This document shows positions 25,367 to 34,039 of a DNA stretch of 64,000 nucleotides, piece by piece (the first letter of the stretch is position 1; every line of letters begins with the position of its first letter). The DNA comes from Bacillus pumilus (GTDB lineage Bacteria > Bacillota > Bacilli > Bacillales > Bacillaceae), in the NCBI RefSeq assembly GCF_900186955.1, contig NZ_LT906438.1, positions 3,100,001 to 3,164,000 of the forward strand, in the 5' to 3' direction. The notes beneath the pieces are model-generated. The model made no database searches. It saw nothing but the letters and a program-made list of their open reading frames with translations, and had not been told where the DNA came from. A program made the translations under genes and the position numbers.

Positions 25367-26773
25367 TTATTCCGTTCCTTTGGCAAATCCTTTTGACATA
25401 AATGGATAAAGCAAAATACCTACTAAGAACAGACCGATGCCAAGTCCAAATGTTTTCAAATCAGCTGTTCCTGAAATAATGACCCAAGCGGAATACCCCA
25501 TCGCAACAAGCGCAATGATTCCGTCTCTTGTTCGCTTCCCTTTTTGAAGATCATACGTGTCACCTTGCATGATGACTTTAAAGCTATAGATCGAAGACAC
25601 AATATACGGAATGAGATACGCAAGTGTCGCTGATGTCGTTAAAAAGGTAAAAGCTTCATTAATCGTACGAGACATCACTGAGAAAATAAACAGCTGTGAC
25701 ATGATATTTGTAACCGTTAAAGCAACAACAGGACTGCCTTTTTTGTTTGTTTTTGCAAATACTGCCGGGAAATCGCCAGCCTTTGCTGCTTGGTATGGTA
25801 CTTCTGAACCAAGTAAGATCCAGCCAAGCATCGAGCCAAATAAACAAATAATCGCAAGCAATGCCATCACAATTCCACCAGCCGGTCCTATAATGAGCTG
25901 AAGCACGTCAACGAATGGTTTATCTGAGCCTTGCAACTGATCGTGCGGTAGGACGCCCATTGTAATCAAAGTAATAATCATGTAGATAGAAAGAGCAATT
26001 AAAAGACCTGTAATCGTTGCACGTTTCACATCGCGCTGCGAGGACGCTCTTCCTGATAAAATGACAGCAGATTCGATGCCAATAAATGCCCATAGAGTGG
26101 AAATGGCCGCATGATGAATTTGGCCTCCAAGTCCGAGCATTCCTTCGCCTTCTGCTGCAACTGGGAAGTAATAATGTTCAAATAATGCCGTTTGGAATGC
26201 AAATAATCCCGCAACAATAAAAAGGACGAATCCAAGTACCTTTGAAAAGGTCGTAATAAAGTTTAATTTACTTGCAGCACTTAAGCTTGTAATTAAGATC
26301 GTATGTGTTCCCCAAAGAAGAATGGTACATACAATAAACGTTGTCAGCTGACCAAGTGTGATCGCTTCTTTACCAAAGGTGAAAATCTCCGTCTTCACTG
26401 TGAGAATTGGGAAAAATGTCGTTAAATAACCGGCAAGACTCGTAATAATTGCGACATTACTAATCCAGCTTGCTACCCAATATCCCCAAACCATTGTAAA
26501 ACCGGCCGCTTTCCCCTTTTTCGGATCGTTAAAAAGTGCTCTTGCATAACTTTGTGGTCCTGCCGTTAGCTGCGGCTTATGAATGGACAAATGCCCAAAA
26601 ACAAGTGCAATCATCAGCACACCGCCACCTGTGACAAGCCATGCCATCGTCACACCTAAAGGACTCGCATGCTGGGCAAGCGTACTTGGCAGCATAAAGA
26701 TGCCTGAACCTACCATATTTCCGACGACAAAAGCCGTCAATAACCAAAAACCCCATTTTTTTGTCTGTTCCAT
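25367..26773 (-). CDS. yvsH: Basic amino acid permease YvsH (probable lysine transporter)
   Basis: 468-residue APC-superfamily transporter with about 12 membrane segments and the family's first-helix motif VGNMVGSGIFMLPSTLA. The ATG at 26773 is chosen because GGAGG lies seven bases before it; the open frame runs on to 26866 without support. It is preceded by a lysine riboswitch, which makes lysine (or a lysine-derived amine) the likely substrate. Known relatives include ArcD/PotE-type antiporters, so exchange for another amino acid is possible. Confidence 0.9.
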   Translation of the reverse strand: MEQTKKWGFWLLTAFVVGNMVGSGIFMLPSTLAQHASPLGVTMAWLVTGGGVLMIALVFGHLSIHKPQLTAGPQSYARALFNDPKKGKAAGFTMVWGYWVASWISNVAIITSLAGYLTTFFPILTVKTEIFTFGKEAITLGQLTTFIVCTILLWGTHTILITSLSAASKLNFITTFSKVLGFVLFIVAGLFAFQTALFEHYYFPVAAEGEGMLGLGGQIHHAAISTLWAFIGIESAVILSGRASSQRDVKRATITGLLIALSIYMIITLITMGVLPHDQLQGSDKPFVDVLQLIIGPAGGIVMALLAIICLFGSMLGWILLGSEVPYQAAKAGDFPAVFAKTNKKGSPVVALTVTNIMSQLFIFSVMSRTINEAFTFLTTSATLAYLIPYIVSSIYSFKVIMQGDTYDLQKGKRTRDGIIALVAMGYSAWVIISGTADLKTFGLGIGLFLVGILLYPFMSKGFAKGTE

Positions 26774-26916
26774 TTCCGTACCTCCGTTATATTCACTTCG
26801 GACCAGACCCGGCAGTATCTTCATTGATATATTTGTGAAGCAATGACTTGTATTCTTTATGTTCATTATGGGTCACTTTCTTAACAGCATACCCTTATCT
26901 TCGGTACTCAGAACAT

Positions 26917-26946
26917 AAAAAAAAGCCTGAACAACAGTCCATGCTT
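26917..26946 (-). terminator. Riboswitch terminator ahead of yvsH
   Basis: Minus-strand hairpin AAGC(A)TGGAC-TGTT-GTTCA(G)GCTT followed by eight U residues, about 45 bases past the lysine aptamer and about 140 bases before the yvsH start. Confidence 0.85.
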
Positions 26947-26992
26947 TTCAAAACATACACCTTGATCTCCGGATAGCCCTCCACGCTTCAAA

Positions 26993-27140
26993 GACGTGGC
27001 AGTCCTGCATTTATTCAATGCAGACCCAGCATAAAGAAAGTTGGAGCTCTCTCTACACTTCGGCGCTGATGCCTTTTTTCTCATGATCTTCGATTCCATC
27101 TCTCCCATGAGTGACTCATCATCCGCGCAACCTCTACCTC
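26993..27140 (-). promoter_or_regulatory. Lysine riboswitch (L box) aptamer
   Basis: Minus-strand RNA with the L-box landmarks in order: AGAGGUUGCG, GAUGAUGAGU, GGGAGAGAUGGAA, GGCAUCAGCGCCGAAGUG, then UAUGCUGGGUCUGCAU with its pairing arm AUGCAGGACUGCCAC. A Rho-independent terminator follows before yvsH, so lysine should switch the permease off by early termination. B. subtilis yvsH also carries an L box. Confidence 0.93.
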
Positions 27141-27224
27141 ACTGAGACATAGCGTGAGGATTTCTATTCATTTTTACTACACGAAGGTTATCAAACATTC
27201 TCACTTCTGTCAAAGGGAAAAACA

Positions 27225-27258
27225 TAGAAAAAGGGCAGAGATCCTTTTCTCTGCCCTA
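27225..27258 (-). terminator. Terminator of the 47-aa gene
   Basis: Hairpin AGGGCAGAGA/TCTCTGCCCT followed by a T tract on the minus strand, just past the stop at 27266. It separates this small gene from the yvsH riboswitch leader. Confidence 0.82.
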
Positions 27259-27265
27259 TACCTGT

Positions 27266-27409
27266 TTATTGATCGTTGTTTTTCTTCTTTTGTACAGCTT
27301 CCTGAAGCGGATCGCCTGCTAGCTCTTTGCTTGCTTCTTCTAACAGCTGATCTACTTGCTTGTGGTCTTTCTCGCTTTTCGCCTTTTTATCCTTTTGGAA
27401 AAATGACAT
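27266..27409 (-). CDS. Small charged protein of unknown function (47 aa)
   Basis: An ATG at 27409 behind a strong SD (GGGAGG, eight bases away) opens a 47-codon frame with its own terminator. The product (MSFFQKDKKAKSEKDHKQ...AVQKKKNNDQ) is very hydrophilic, rich in Lys, Asp and Glu, probably helical or disordered, with no membrane segment and no Cys. The SD, the codon choice and the dedicated terminator argue for a real gene. I do not recognise the family. Confidence 0.75.
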   Translation of the reverse strand: MSFFQKDKKAKSEKDHKQVDQLLEEASKELAGDPLQEAVQKKKNNDQ

Positions 27410-27491
27410 CGCTGTTTCCTCCCTTTTCATAAAATGCGGTTGCCTGTTTAATTTGTGCTACAGTGCGCCGCATTATACAAAATGGAAAGGT

Positions 27492-27920
27492 TCAATCATC
27501 ATGAAAGGTCTGTCTCATTTTTTGCAGATACGTCAAATAGGTCTTTAAGTCTTCCTTTGTGAAGTCTGACATCATATGCTGAATCACCTTTCCGAAAAGA
27601 CGTGTGTGCTTTTCATAAATCACTTGCCCTTTTTCGGTGGCTTCTAATCGGACGAGCGAGGGGTCGTCTTTGTCCCGTTCTCTCTGAATATAGCCCTGCT
27701 CACATAATTTATTGAGTGCAATGGAGGCTGCACCTGGGTTTAAAGAGAGTCTTTGTTTCAGCTCTTCGGCATGTGATACTTTGCCTTGTATCAAAATAGA
27801 AAGAGCATATATCTGCGGAGGCGTGATGTCTTTTTCTAACTCAAGTAACTTGCGGTTTAATTTACGGCTGACTTCATAATGTACAAGAACAATTTCTTTT
27901 AAAATGTCTGCATTACCCAT
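27492..27920 (-). CDS. MarR-family transcriptional regulator
   Basis: 142-residue winged-helix regulator: N-terminal dimer helix, DNA-binding helices (VSHAEELKQRLSLNPGAASIALNKLCEQGYIQRERDKDDPSLVRLEATEKG, about residues 48-98) with the DxR-type wing, and a C-terminal dimer helix. SD AAGGA precedes the ATG at about ten bases. It stands alone, so its target and ligand cannot be told from context. Confidence 0.88.
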   Translation of the reverse strand: MGNADILKEIVLVHYEVSRKLNRKLLELEKDITPPQIYALSILIQGKVSHAEELKQRLSLNPGAASIALNKLCEQGYIQRERDKDDPSLVRLEATEKGQVIYEKHTRLFGKVIQHMMSDFTKEDLKTYLTYLQKMRQTFHDD

Positions 27921-28026
27921 CCGAATCGCATCCTTATCGTTAGTATCAACATGACTTCCCCCTTATTATAGAATGTTTTTCCAATCAGCCAACCCTTTTG
28001 CCCTCTTTTTCTTTAGAAATAAGTCT

Positions 28027-28055
28027 TGCTGAATGAATTCACCCTTGATATAGTG
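28027..28055 (+). promoter_or_regulatory. yvsG promoter
   Basis: TTGCTG (28027-28032), 17-bp spacer, TATAGT (28050-28055): a good sigma-A promoter about 37 bases before the yvsG start codon. Confidence 0.75.
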
Positions 28056-28091
28056 AGGACTTGAACAAAAAACAGAACAGGAGTACGCATC

Positions 28092-28583
28092 ATGACAGGA
28101 AAAACACACATTATGGGCGGAATCGCCGCCTCAACAGCCGTCGCCTACTACTACGGATTCGACCCAGTCATCATGGCTGCAGCTGGATCAGCAGGTGCTT
28201 TGATCCCCGATCTTTGCCATACAAAAAGTAAAATCGGTAGAAAATTTCCGCTGCTCTCGGCACTGATCAGCAGCGTATTCGGTCATCGCACGTTCACTCA
28301 CAGTTTATTATTTCTGCTGATCATTTATTTTCTTGCGACAACATACATTCCAAATGACAGCCTAAGTATCGGTTTACTAGTTGGAATGGCGAGCCACCTT
28401 ATCCTTGATACTGGAACAGTGAACGGCATTAAATTTTTATTTCCAGCTTCCATTAAAGTCCGTCTCCCCTTCTATGTCAAAACAGGCAGCACAGGAGAAC
28501 AAGTCGTACTAGCTGCTCTCACTGTCGTCACCTGCTATTACATCGCCGTCATCTGCGGCATATCTATCCCCATCCAGTTCTAA
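28092..28583 (+). CDS. yvsG: YvsG, YdjM-family inner membrane metal-dependent hydrolase
   Basis: 163-residue membrane protein of the YdjM/LexA-regulated membrane hydrolase family (DUF457). The family's polar motifs are present: MTGKTHIMGGI at the start, PDLCHTKSKIGRK, HRTFTHSLLF and SHLILDTGT, whose His and Asp residues probably bind metal at the membrane face. It has about four membrane segments. SD AGGAG precedes the ATG. The substrate is unknown. Confidence 0.9.
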   Translation: MTGKTHIMGGIAASTAVAYYYGFDPVIMAAAGSAGALIPDLCHTKSKIGRKFPLLSALISSVFGHRTFTHSLLFLLIIYFLATTYIPNDSLSIGLLVGMASHLILDTGTVNGIKFLFPASIKVRLPFYVKTGSTGEQVVLAALTVVTCYYIAVICGISIPIQF

Positions 28584-28707
28584 CAGAATAAAAAAGAGTT
28601 TTGCGAAAAAGATAAGATATGAATTGATCATTCCTCATTTTTTTAGTAGGTTTAAGATAAGTGTTTTTGCCTTGCAGCTGAATACAGAATGATGAGGAGA
28701 TACATAA

Positions 28708-30558
28708 ATGAAAGCGTTTTTCAAAAATCACTGGTTTTTAGTGTATTCCATCCTCTTCATGTGGATGAAAACATACATCATTTATCAACTAGGTTTTCAC
28801 ATACGAACGGCCAATCTGTTTCATGAATGGCTGCTTTTGATCAATCCCCTTAGCTTTCTACTCCCTTTGTTTGGGATAGCTCTTTTTTTAAATGAAACCA
28901 AACAAAAGGTTTTTTTATTGACTGCAAATTTTATTCTTACGGCGATTCTTATATCGAATACGATCTTTTATGGTTTTTACATTGATTTCATTACCATTCC
29001 CGTGCTATTCCAAGCGAAGAACATGGGAGATATGGGCAGCAGTATGACGGAATTATTCCACCCGCTCTTTGTGCTGATGCTCGTTGATTTTGTCGTACTT
29101 GCTTGGCTGCTCAAGCGCAAACCATTAGCCCCAAAAGCGTCATACAAGACGATCAAAACATATTATGCGATCTGTTGCAGCTTCCTATTGTTTCATGTCA
29201 GCTCAGCTATGATGGATCACCCTCGATTTCTGACAAGCTCTTATGATCGTGAAGTCATTGTCAGAAACCTCGGGCTATTCCAATTCCATCTTTACGACGG
29301 TGCTGCCCAAACGGCACGCATTGGACAAAAGGCTTTTGCAGATGAAGATACGCTTTCTACTGTAGCAAACTACACAAAGGCTGATTACAGCGCACCAAAC
29401 GAAGAGTACTTCGGACTTGCTAAAGGCAAGAACGTTGTGTTCATTTCACTTGAATCCACGCAGCAATTTGTCATGAATCAAAAGGTAAATGGACAATATA
29501 TCACTCCCTTTTTAAATCAATTGGCTAAAAAGAGTTTTTATTTTGATGAATTTTATCAGCAGACAGAGCAGGGGAAGACGTCGGATTCAGAGTTTATTGT
29601 CGCGAATTCCCTCTATCCTTCTAGCAGCGGTGCTGTCTTTTTCACAGCGAGTGATAATGAATATGATACGTTATACAAGCAGTTGAAAAAGGAAAACTAT
29701 CAATCCGTCCAATTTCATGCGAATAATAAAACGTTTTGGAATCGTGATGTGATGTATGAATCTCTAGGAATTGATCGTTTTTATGATGTCGATTCATATC
29801 ATGTCAATGAACGGAATTCCACTGGCTGGGGCTTAAAGGATATCGACTTCTTTGATCAATCCATTGATTATTTAAAAAAGTTGAAGCAGCCTTATTACAG
29901 TACGTTTATTACTTTGACCAATCATTTTCCATTTGAAATTGACCCGAAGGATCAGTTTATTGATGAATATGATTCGTCCAGTACCATCTTAAACCGCTAT
30001 GTGACGACCGTCCGCTATCAAGATGAAGCGATTAAGATGTTTTTTGACCGTATGAAAGAAGAAGGATTGTATAACAATACGATGTTTGTCCTCATGGGTG
30101 ACCATTATGGCATCTCTGAGGCACATCATGAGGCAATGGCACAGCTACTCAATCAAGAGGAAATCACACCGTTTGATGCGGTCAAACTGCAGCGTGTTCC
30201 GTTTTTGATTTACATTCCTGGTGTCACGGACCAAGCACCGCAGACGATTTCTGAAACAGCTGGTCAAATGGACGTCAAGCCGACACTTCTTCACTTACTA
30301 GGGATTGAAACGAAGGATTCCATTCAATTCGGCAATGATTTATTTTCAAATGAACGGACGCCTTTCGCTGTTCTGAGAAACGGTAACTTTATTACAGATG
30401 ATTATCTCTATACAAAAAACACCTGCTATGATCAAAAAACAAAAGAACCCGTGAAGCAGGATGAGGTATGTCAGCCTTATATCGAAAAAGCCAATAAAGA
30501 GCTCTCCTTATCAGACAAGGTGATCAATGGGAATTTGCTGCGTTTTTATCAGCAGTAA
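28708..30558 (+). CDS. yvgJ: LtaS-family lipoteichoic acid primase/synthase (YvgJ)
   Basis: 616-residue phosphoglycerol transferase: five membrane segments in residues 10-165, then an extracellular alkaline-phosphatase-like sulfatase domain. Catalytic residues are visible: Glu249 (ISLEST), nucleophile Thr291 (QGKTSDSEF), and the late MGDHYGISEAHH metal motif. Synteny with yvgJ, the LTA primase of B. subtilis, rather than the main ltaS, sets the name. Whether it makes the first glycerophosphate transfer or also extends chains cannot be told here. Confidence 0.9.
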   Translation: MKAFFKNHWFLVYSILFMWMKTYIIYQLGFHIRTANLFHEWLLLINPLSFLLPLFGIALFLNETKQKVFLLTANFILTAILISNTIFYGFYIDFITIPVLFQAKNMGDMGSSMTELFHPLFVLMLVDFVVLAWLLKRKPLAPKASYKTIKTYYAICCSFLLFHVSSAMMDHPRFLTSSYDREVIVRNLGLFQFHLYDGAAQTARIGQKAFADEDTLSTVANYTKADYSAPNEEYFGLAKGKNVVFISLESTQQFVMNQKVNGQYITPFLNQLAKKSFYFDEFYQQTEQGKTSDSEFIVANSLYPSSSGAVFFTASDNEYDTLYKQLKKENYQSVQFHANNKTFWNRDVMYESLGIDRFYDVDSYHVNERNSTGWGLKDIDFFDQSIDYLKKLKQPYYSTFITLTNHFPFEIDPKDQFIDEYDSSSTILNRYVTTVRYQDEAIKMFFDRMKEEGLYNNTMFVLMGDHYGISEAHHEAMAQLLNQEEITPFDAVKLQRVPFLIYIPGVTDQAPQTISETAGQMDVKPTLLHLLGIETKDSIQFGNDLFSNERTPFAVLRNGNFITDDYLYTKNTCYDQKTKEPVKQDEVCQPYIEKANKELSLSDKVINGNLLRFYQQ

Positions 30559-30591
30559 ACAGGATAAAACGATCTCCTTAGTCGTCACGCT

Positions 30592-30617
30592 GAAAGTCGC
30601 CCTTTGGCGGCTTTTTC
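30592..30617 (+). terminator. Terminator of yvgJ
   Basis: GTCGCC-CTTT-GGCGGC stem followed by TTTTTC on the plus strand. Confidence 0.8.
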
Positions 30618-30709
30618 TTTTCTCTTTTTATTGAAAGCCTATGAATGCTCAAATAAGTTTGCTTATAATAAAGGGAACTACATGATATTGAATGATAAGA
30701 GGTGTGAAC

Positions 30710-31486
30710 ATGAAGTATATATTCTTAGCCTTCATCTCCATATGTTTGCTTCTGAGTGGATGCCAAACAGAGATGAAGCCATCTAATTCGAATAAAAAAA
30801 CAGAGCTTGTGATTTCAGCAGCGGCAAGTCTTCAGGATGCACTAAAGGAAATTGAAGCCTCCTTTCACAAACAGCATCCACATGTGACATTAACGAATAA
30901 CTTCGGATCATCCGGCGCATTGAAGCAACAAATCGCTCAAGGAGCAAAAGCGGATCTCTTTTTCTCAGCAGCTGAAGAGCCCTTCGATGAACTTGTTCAA
31001 TCCGGAGACATTGACCGAGAATATATCAAGGACGCCATACAAAATGAGCTAGTCCTTATTGTGCCAAAAGATGGCTCTTCCTCTATTAAAAGCTTTCAAG
31101 ACGTCCAGCACGTAAAAGGAAAGATCGCTCTTGGCACACCTGAATCGGTTCCTGCTGGTACATATGGCAAAGAGATTTTCACAAAACTGAATATATGGGA
31201 TCAAGTGAAAAAGAATGCTGTCTATGCCAAAGATGTACGGCAAGTTTTAAGCTACGTTGAAACTGGAAATGTCGAAGCAGGTGTTGTGTATAAAACAGAC
31301 GCCCTCGTTTCTAAAAAAGTAAAGATTGCAGCTGAAGCAAATTCGGACATGCACTCCCCGGTTATATATCCAGTAGGGATTGTCAAAGGGACAAATCATC
31401 TTACGGAAGCCAAAGCCTTTTTTCAATTTCTTCAATCTGATAAAGCCACATCCATTTTTAAGAAATACGGCTTTCAAGTGTCGTAA
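30710..31486 (+). CDS. modA: Molybdate-binding lipoprotein ModA (YvgL)
   Basis: 258-residue molybdate/tungstate-binding lipoprotein (lipobox LLSGC, Cys18). Ligand-loop motifs are present: SAAASLQDAL, NFGSSGALKQQI, GTPESVPAGTYGKE and AGVVYKTDA. The ATG at 30710 has AGAGGTG just before it; an ATG at 30692 lacks an SD. Its stop overlaps the modB start. Confidence 0.93.
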   Translation: MKYIFLAFISICLLLSGCQTEMKPSNSNKKTELVISAAASLQDALKEIEASFHKQHPHVTLTNNFGSSGALKQQIAQGAKADLFFSAAEEPFDELVQSGDIDREYIKDAIQNELVLIVPKDGSSSIKSFQDVQHVKGKIALGTPESVPAGTYGKEIFTKLNIWDQVKKNAVYAKDVRQVLSYVETGNVEAGVVYKTDALVSKKVKIAAEANSDMHSPVIYPVGIVKGTNHLTEAKAFFQFLQSDKATSIFKKYGFQVS

Positions 31487-32151
31487 TGCCTATGCTGACT
31501 GAAGACTTTCTATCACCCATTTGGCTGTCCGTGCAAGTGGCTATCGTCAGCGGGCTGTTGGCCACAGTTTTTGGCACAACAATTGGCTTCTGGATGGCGC
31601 GAACAACTTTTAAAGGGAAAATGATTGTGGAAACGCTCCTGATGATGCCGCTCGTTCTCCCGCCAACAGTCGTTGGCTTTTTATTGCTCGTCGTATTCGG
31701 AAAGCATAGTGTAATAGGGGGCGCGATTGAATGGATCTTCCATCAGCCGGTCATTTTCACATGGTGGGCGGCGGTTATTGCTTCGACAGTCGTGGCATTT
31801 CCGCTCATGTATCAAACAGCAAAGGCGGGCTTTTCTACAATTGAGTCAGATATTGAAGGGGCTGCAAAAGTAGATGGTGCTCATTCATTCCAAGTCTTTG
31901 CCTATATCACCGTACCACTTGCCCTGCCTTCCCTCTTGTCAGGCAGCATCCTTAGCTTTGCAAGAGCCCTTGGAGAATTCGGGGCGACCTTAATGTTTGC
32001 CGGCAACATCCCAGGAAAAACCCAAACACTCCCAACCGCTATTTATGTGGCGATTGATTCTGGGCGCATGGAGCTTGCTTGGGCGTGGACGATCTGTATT
32101 GTGATCTTATCTTTTATTATGCTTTTGGCTGCGCGTAGAAGTAGTACGTAA
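31486..32151 (+). CDS. modB: Molybdate ABC transporter permease ModB (YvgM)
   Basis: 221-residue permease with about five membrane segments and the EAA loop (EGAAKVDGAHSFQVFAYITVPLALPSLLSG) that docks the ATPase. The ATG overlaps the modA TAA (TAATG). No ModC ATPase gene follows; the operon ends at a terminator. From memory, B. subtilis yvgLM also lacks modC, so the ATPase must come from elsewhere. Confidence 0.93.
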   Translation: MPMLTEDFLSPIWLSVQVAIVSGLLATVFGTTIGFWMARTTFKGKMIVETLLMMPLVLPPTVVGFLLLVVFGKHSVIGGAIEWIFHQPVIFTWWAAVIASTVVAFPLMYQTAKAGFSTIESDIEGAAKVDGAHSFQVFAYITVPLALPSLLSGSILSFARALGEFGATLMFAGNIPGKTQTLPTAIYVAIDSGRMELAWAWTICIVILSFIMLLAARRSST

Positions 32152-32190
32152 AAAAATCCCCTTTCTCACATGAGAAAGAGGATTTTTTCA
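32151..32190. terminator. Bidirectional terminator between modB and yvgN
   Basis: AAATCCcCTTTCTC-ACAT-GAGAAAGaGGATTTTTT hairpin between convergent genes. Confidence 0.87.
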
Positions 32191-32191
32191 T

Positions 32192-33037
32192 TTATTCAAA
32201 CCCAACCGTCATCGTCTCTGGATTCGAGCCGACACGCTCGTTATTGTTTAATGCATCGATTTTTTCCATGTCTTCCTTTGATAATTCGAAATCAAAAATA
32301 TCTGCATTTTGTTTAATGCGTTCTTCGTTGATTGATTTTGGAATCGTCACGACGCCGCTTTGCAGATCCCAGCGCAAGATGACCTGCGCAACAGATTTGT
32401 TGTAGCGTGCAGCCATGTCCTTTAATACGTCATGATCTAATAGCTTTCCTTGCATAAGCGGAGACCATGCTTCAATTTGAATGCCTTTTTCTTTTGCGTA
32501 TTGACGTAGTTCGACAAGTGTCAGTTTCGGATGAAATTCAACTTGGTTCACGGCTGGAACAACTTCAGCATCTTTTAATAGCTCTTCTAAATGCTGAATG
32601 TAGAAGTTGCTGACGCCAATGGCTCTCACTTTCCCATCCTTGTAAAGCTTCTCAAGCGCACGCCATGTGTCTTTAAATGTTTCTGCATTTGGGCCAGGCC
32701 AATGAATCAAATAGAGGTCTAAGTAATCAAGACCTAATCGATTCAAGCTTGCGTCAAATGCAGCCAGCGCTTTATCATAGCCTTGATCCGTATTCCATAC
32801 TTTAGACGTAATGAACAAATCTTCTCGTTTCACGCCAGATTCTTTAATTGCTTTGCCTACGCCTGTCTCATTTTTATAAACGGCAGCCGTATCAATACTG
32901 CGGTATCCGTTGCGTATGGCTGCTTTTACGGCATCTACCACTTGATTGCCGTCCTCCACTTTGAATACACCTAAACCAAACCAAGGCATTTCCACTCCGT
33001 TATTCAGTGTTACGGTATCATTCAAGCTTTTAACCAT
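32192..33037 (-). CDS. yvgN: Aldo-keto reductase, glyoxal/methylglyoxal reductase YvgN
   Basis: 281-residue NADPH-dependent (beta/alpha)8 aldo-keto reductase. The catalytic tetrad is visible: Asp and Tyr in SIDTAAVYKNE, Lys in FITSKVW, His in YLIHWPGP. The NADPH motif IPKSINEERIKQN is near the C-terminus. The ATG at 33037 is chosen over upstream ATGs because AAAGGTGG precedes it and the length then matches the 276 aa of B. subtilis YvgN. It detoxifies methylglyoxal and similar aldehydes. Confidence 0.93.
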   Translation of the reverse strand: MVKSLNDTVTLNNGVEMPWFGLGVFKVEDGNQVVDAVKAAIRNGYRSIDTAAVYKNETGVGKAIKESGVKREDLFITSKVWNTDQGYDKALAAFDASLNRLGLDYLDLYLIHWPGPNAETFKDTWRALEKLYKDGKVRAIGVSNFYIQHLEELLKDAEVVPAVNQVEFHPKLTLVELRQYAKEKGIQIEAWSPLMQGKLLDHDVLKDMAARYNKSVAQVILRWDLQSGVVTIPKSINEERIKQNADIFDFELSKEDMEKIDALNNNERVGSNPETMTVGFE

Positions 33038-33106
33038 TTTAACAACCACCTTTTTCATAGATTCCATCTTTTTCATTATCTCACGTTGTCCATTAAAACT
33101 CTATTA

Positions 33107-33976
33107 TCAGGCGTTTTTCTTCGCTTCGATGGCTAACAGCAAAGCACCTGTCATGCCGGCCTTGTCCTCAAGTCCAGGAGAGACAATGTATGTATCAAGC
33201 GGCGGCAGGTCTACATAATCATTGAGATACGCAACAAGCTTCTCTCGAATTAATGGAAAAAGCTGTTTTTGCTTCATGACGCCCCCGCCCATAATGATGC
33301 GCTCTGGGCTTAAAATGAGGGAGTACTGCATCAGCGCCTGCGCCAAATAATCGGCTTCAAGTGCCCAAACTGATTTTTCCTCCGTAAGCTCTTTAGCAGA
33401 TTTCCCCCATCTTTTCTCAATCGCTGGTCCAGCTGCCAGTCCTTCTAAACACGTCCCATGCGCTGGGCAGACTCCTTCAAATACGTCTGATTCATGCTGC
33501 CTGACAAGGATATGCCCCATTTCTGGATGCGAATGACCGTGAAGAAGCTCGTTTTTTACAACAGCGCCAGCACCGATCCCCGTACCGACCGTGATATACA
33601 AACAACTATTCAGCCCTTTGGCTGCTCCTTTAGTTAATTCACCTAAGGCTGCCGCATTTACATCTGTTGTAAAAGATACTGGGACTTCTAATTGCTTCTC
33701 TAGCTCTGGGATGAACGGGTAATGCTTCCACTCTACTTTCGGCGTGTTCATGATATAACCGTAAGAAGGGTCGTCCTTTTGGACACAAATCGGTCCAAAG
33801 GAGCCGACCCCTAATGCTTCAATGTCATGCTGCTCGAAAAATGGGATGAGCTTTTGTAATGTTTTTTCTGGGTGCTCTGTAGGAATTGTCATTTCTTCGA
33901 GAATATCCCCGTGCTCATTGCCAATTGCACAACAAAACTTTGTACCGCCAGCTTCAATTGCTCCATAATACGCCAT
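33107..33976 (-). CDS. ROK-family sugar kinase, fructokinase-like
   Basis: 289-residue ROK kinase: ATP-binding start GAIEAGGTKFCCAIG, sugar site FTTDVNAAALGE with the catalytic Asp, the TVGTGIGAGAVV phosphate loop, and the zinc motif HPEMGHILVRQHESDVFEGVCPAHGTCLEGLAAG (His and Cys ligands). The long zinc loop with CPAHGTC fits the GmuE/ScrK-type fructokinases of Bacillus. Two adjacent ATGs (33979 and 33976) share one GGGGGAG SD; the second has the better spacing. It stands alone, with no sugar genes around it. Confidence 0.9.
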   Translation of the reverse strand: MAYYGAIEAGGTKFCCAIGNEHGDILEEMTIPTEHPEKTLQKLIPFFEQHDIEALGVGSFGPICVQKDDPSYGYIMNTPKVEWKHYPFIPELEKQLEVPVSFTTDVNAAALGELTKGAAKGLNSCLYITVGTGIGAGAVVKNELLHGHSHPEMGHILVRQHESDVFEGVCPAHGTCLEGLAAGPAIEKRWGKSAKELTEEKSVWALEADYLAQALMQYSLILSPERIIMGGGVMKQKQLFPLIREKLVAYLNDYVDLPPLDTYIVSPGLEDKAGMTGALLLAIEAKKNA

Positions 33977-34039
33977 CATTGATCTCCCCCAGCTTGTTCT
34001 CTTTTTTCATCATAAAACATAGGGAAAAAGATAACAACA

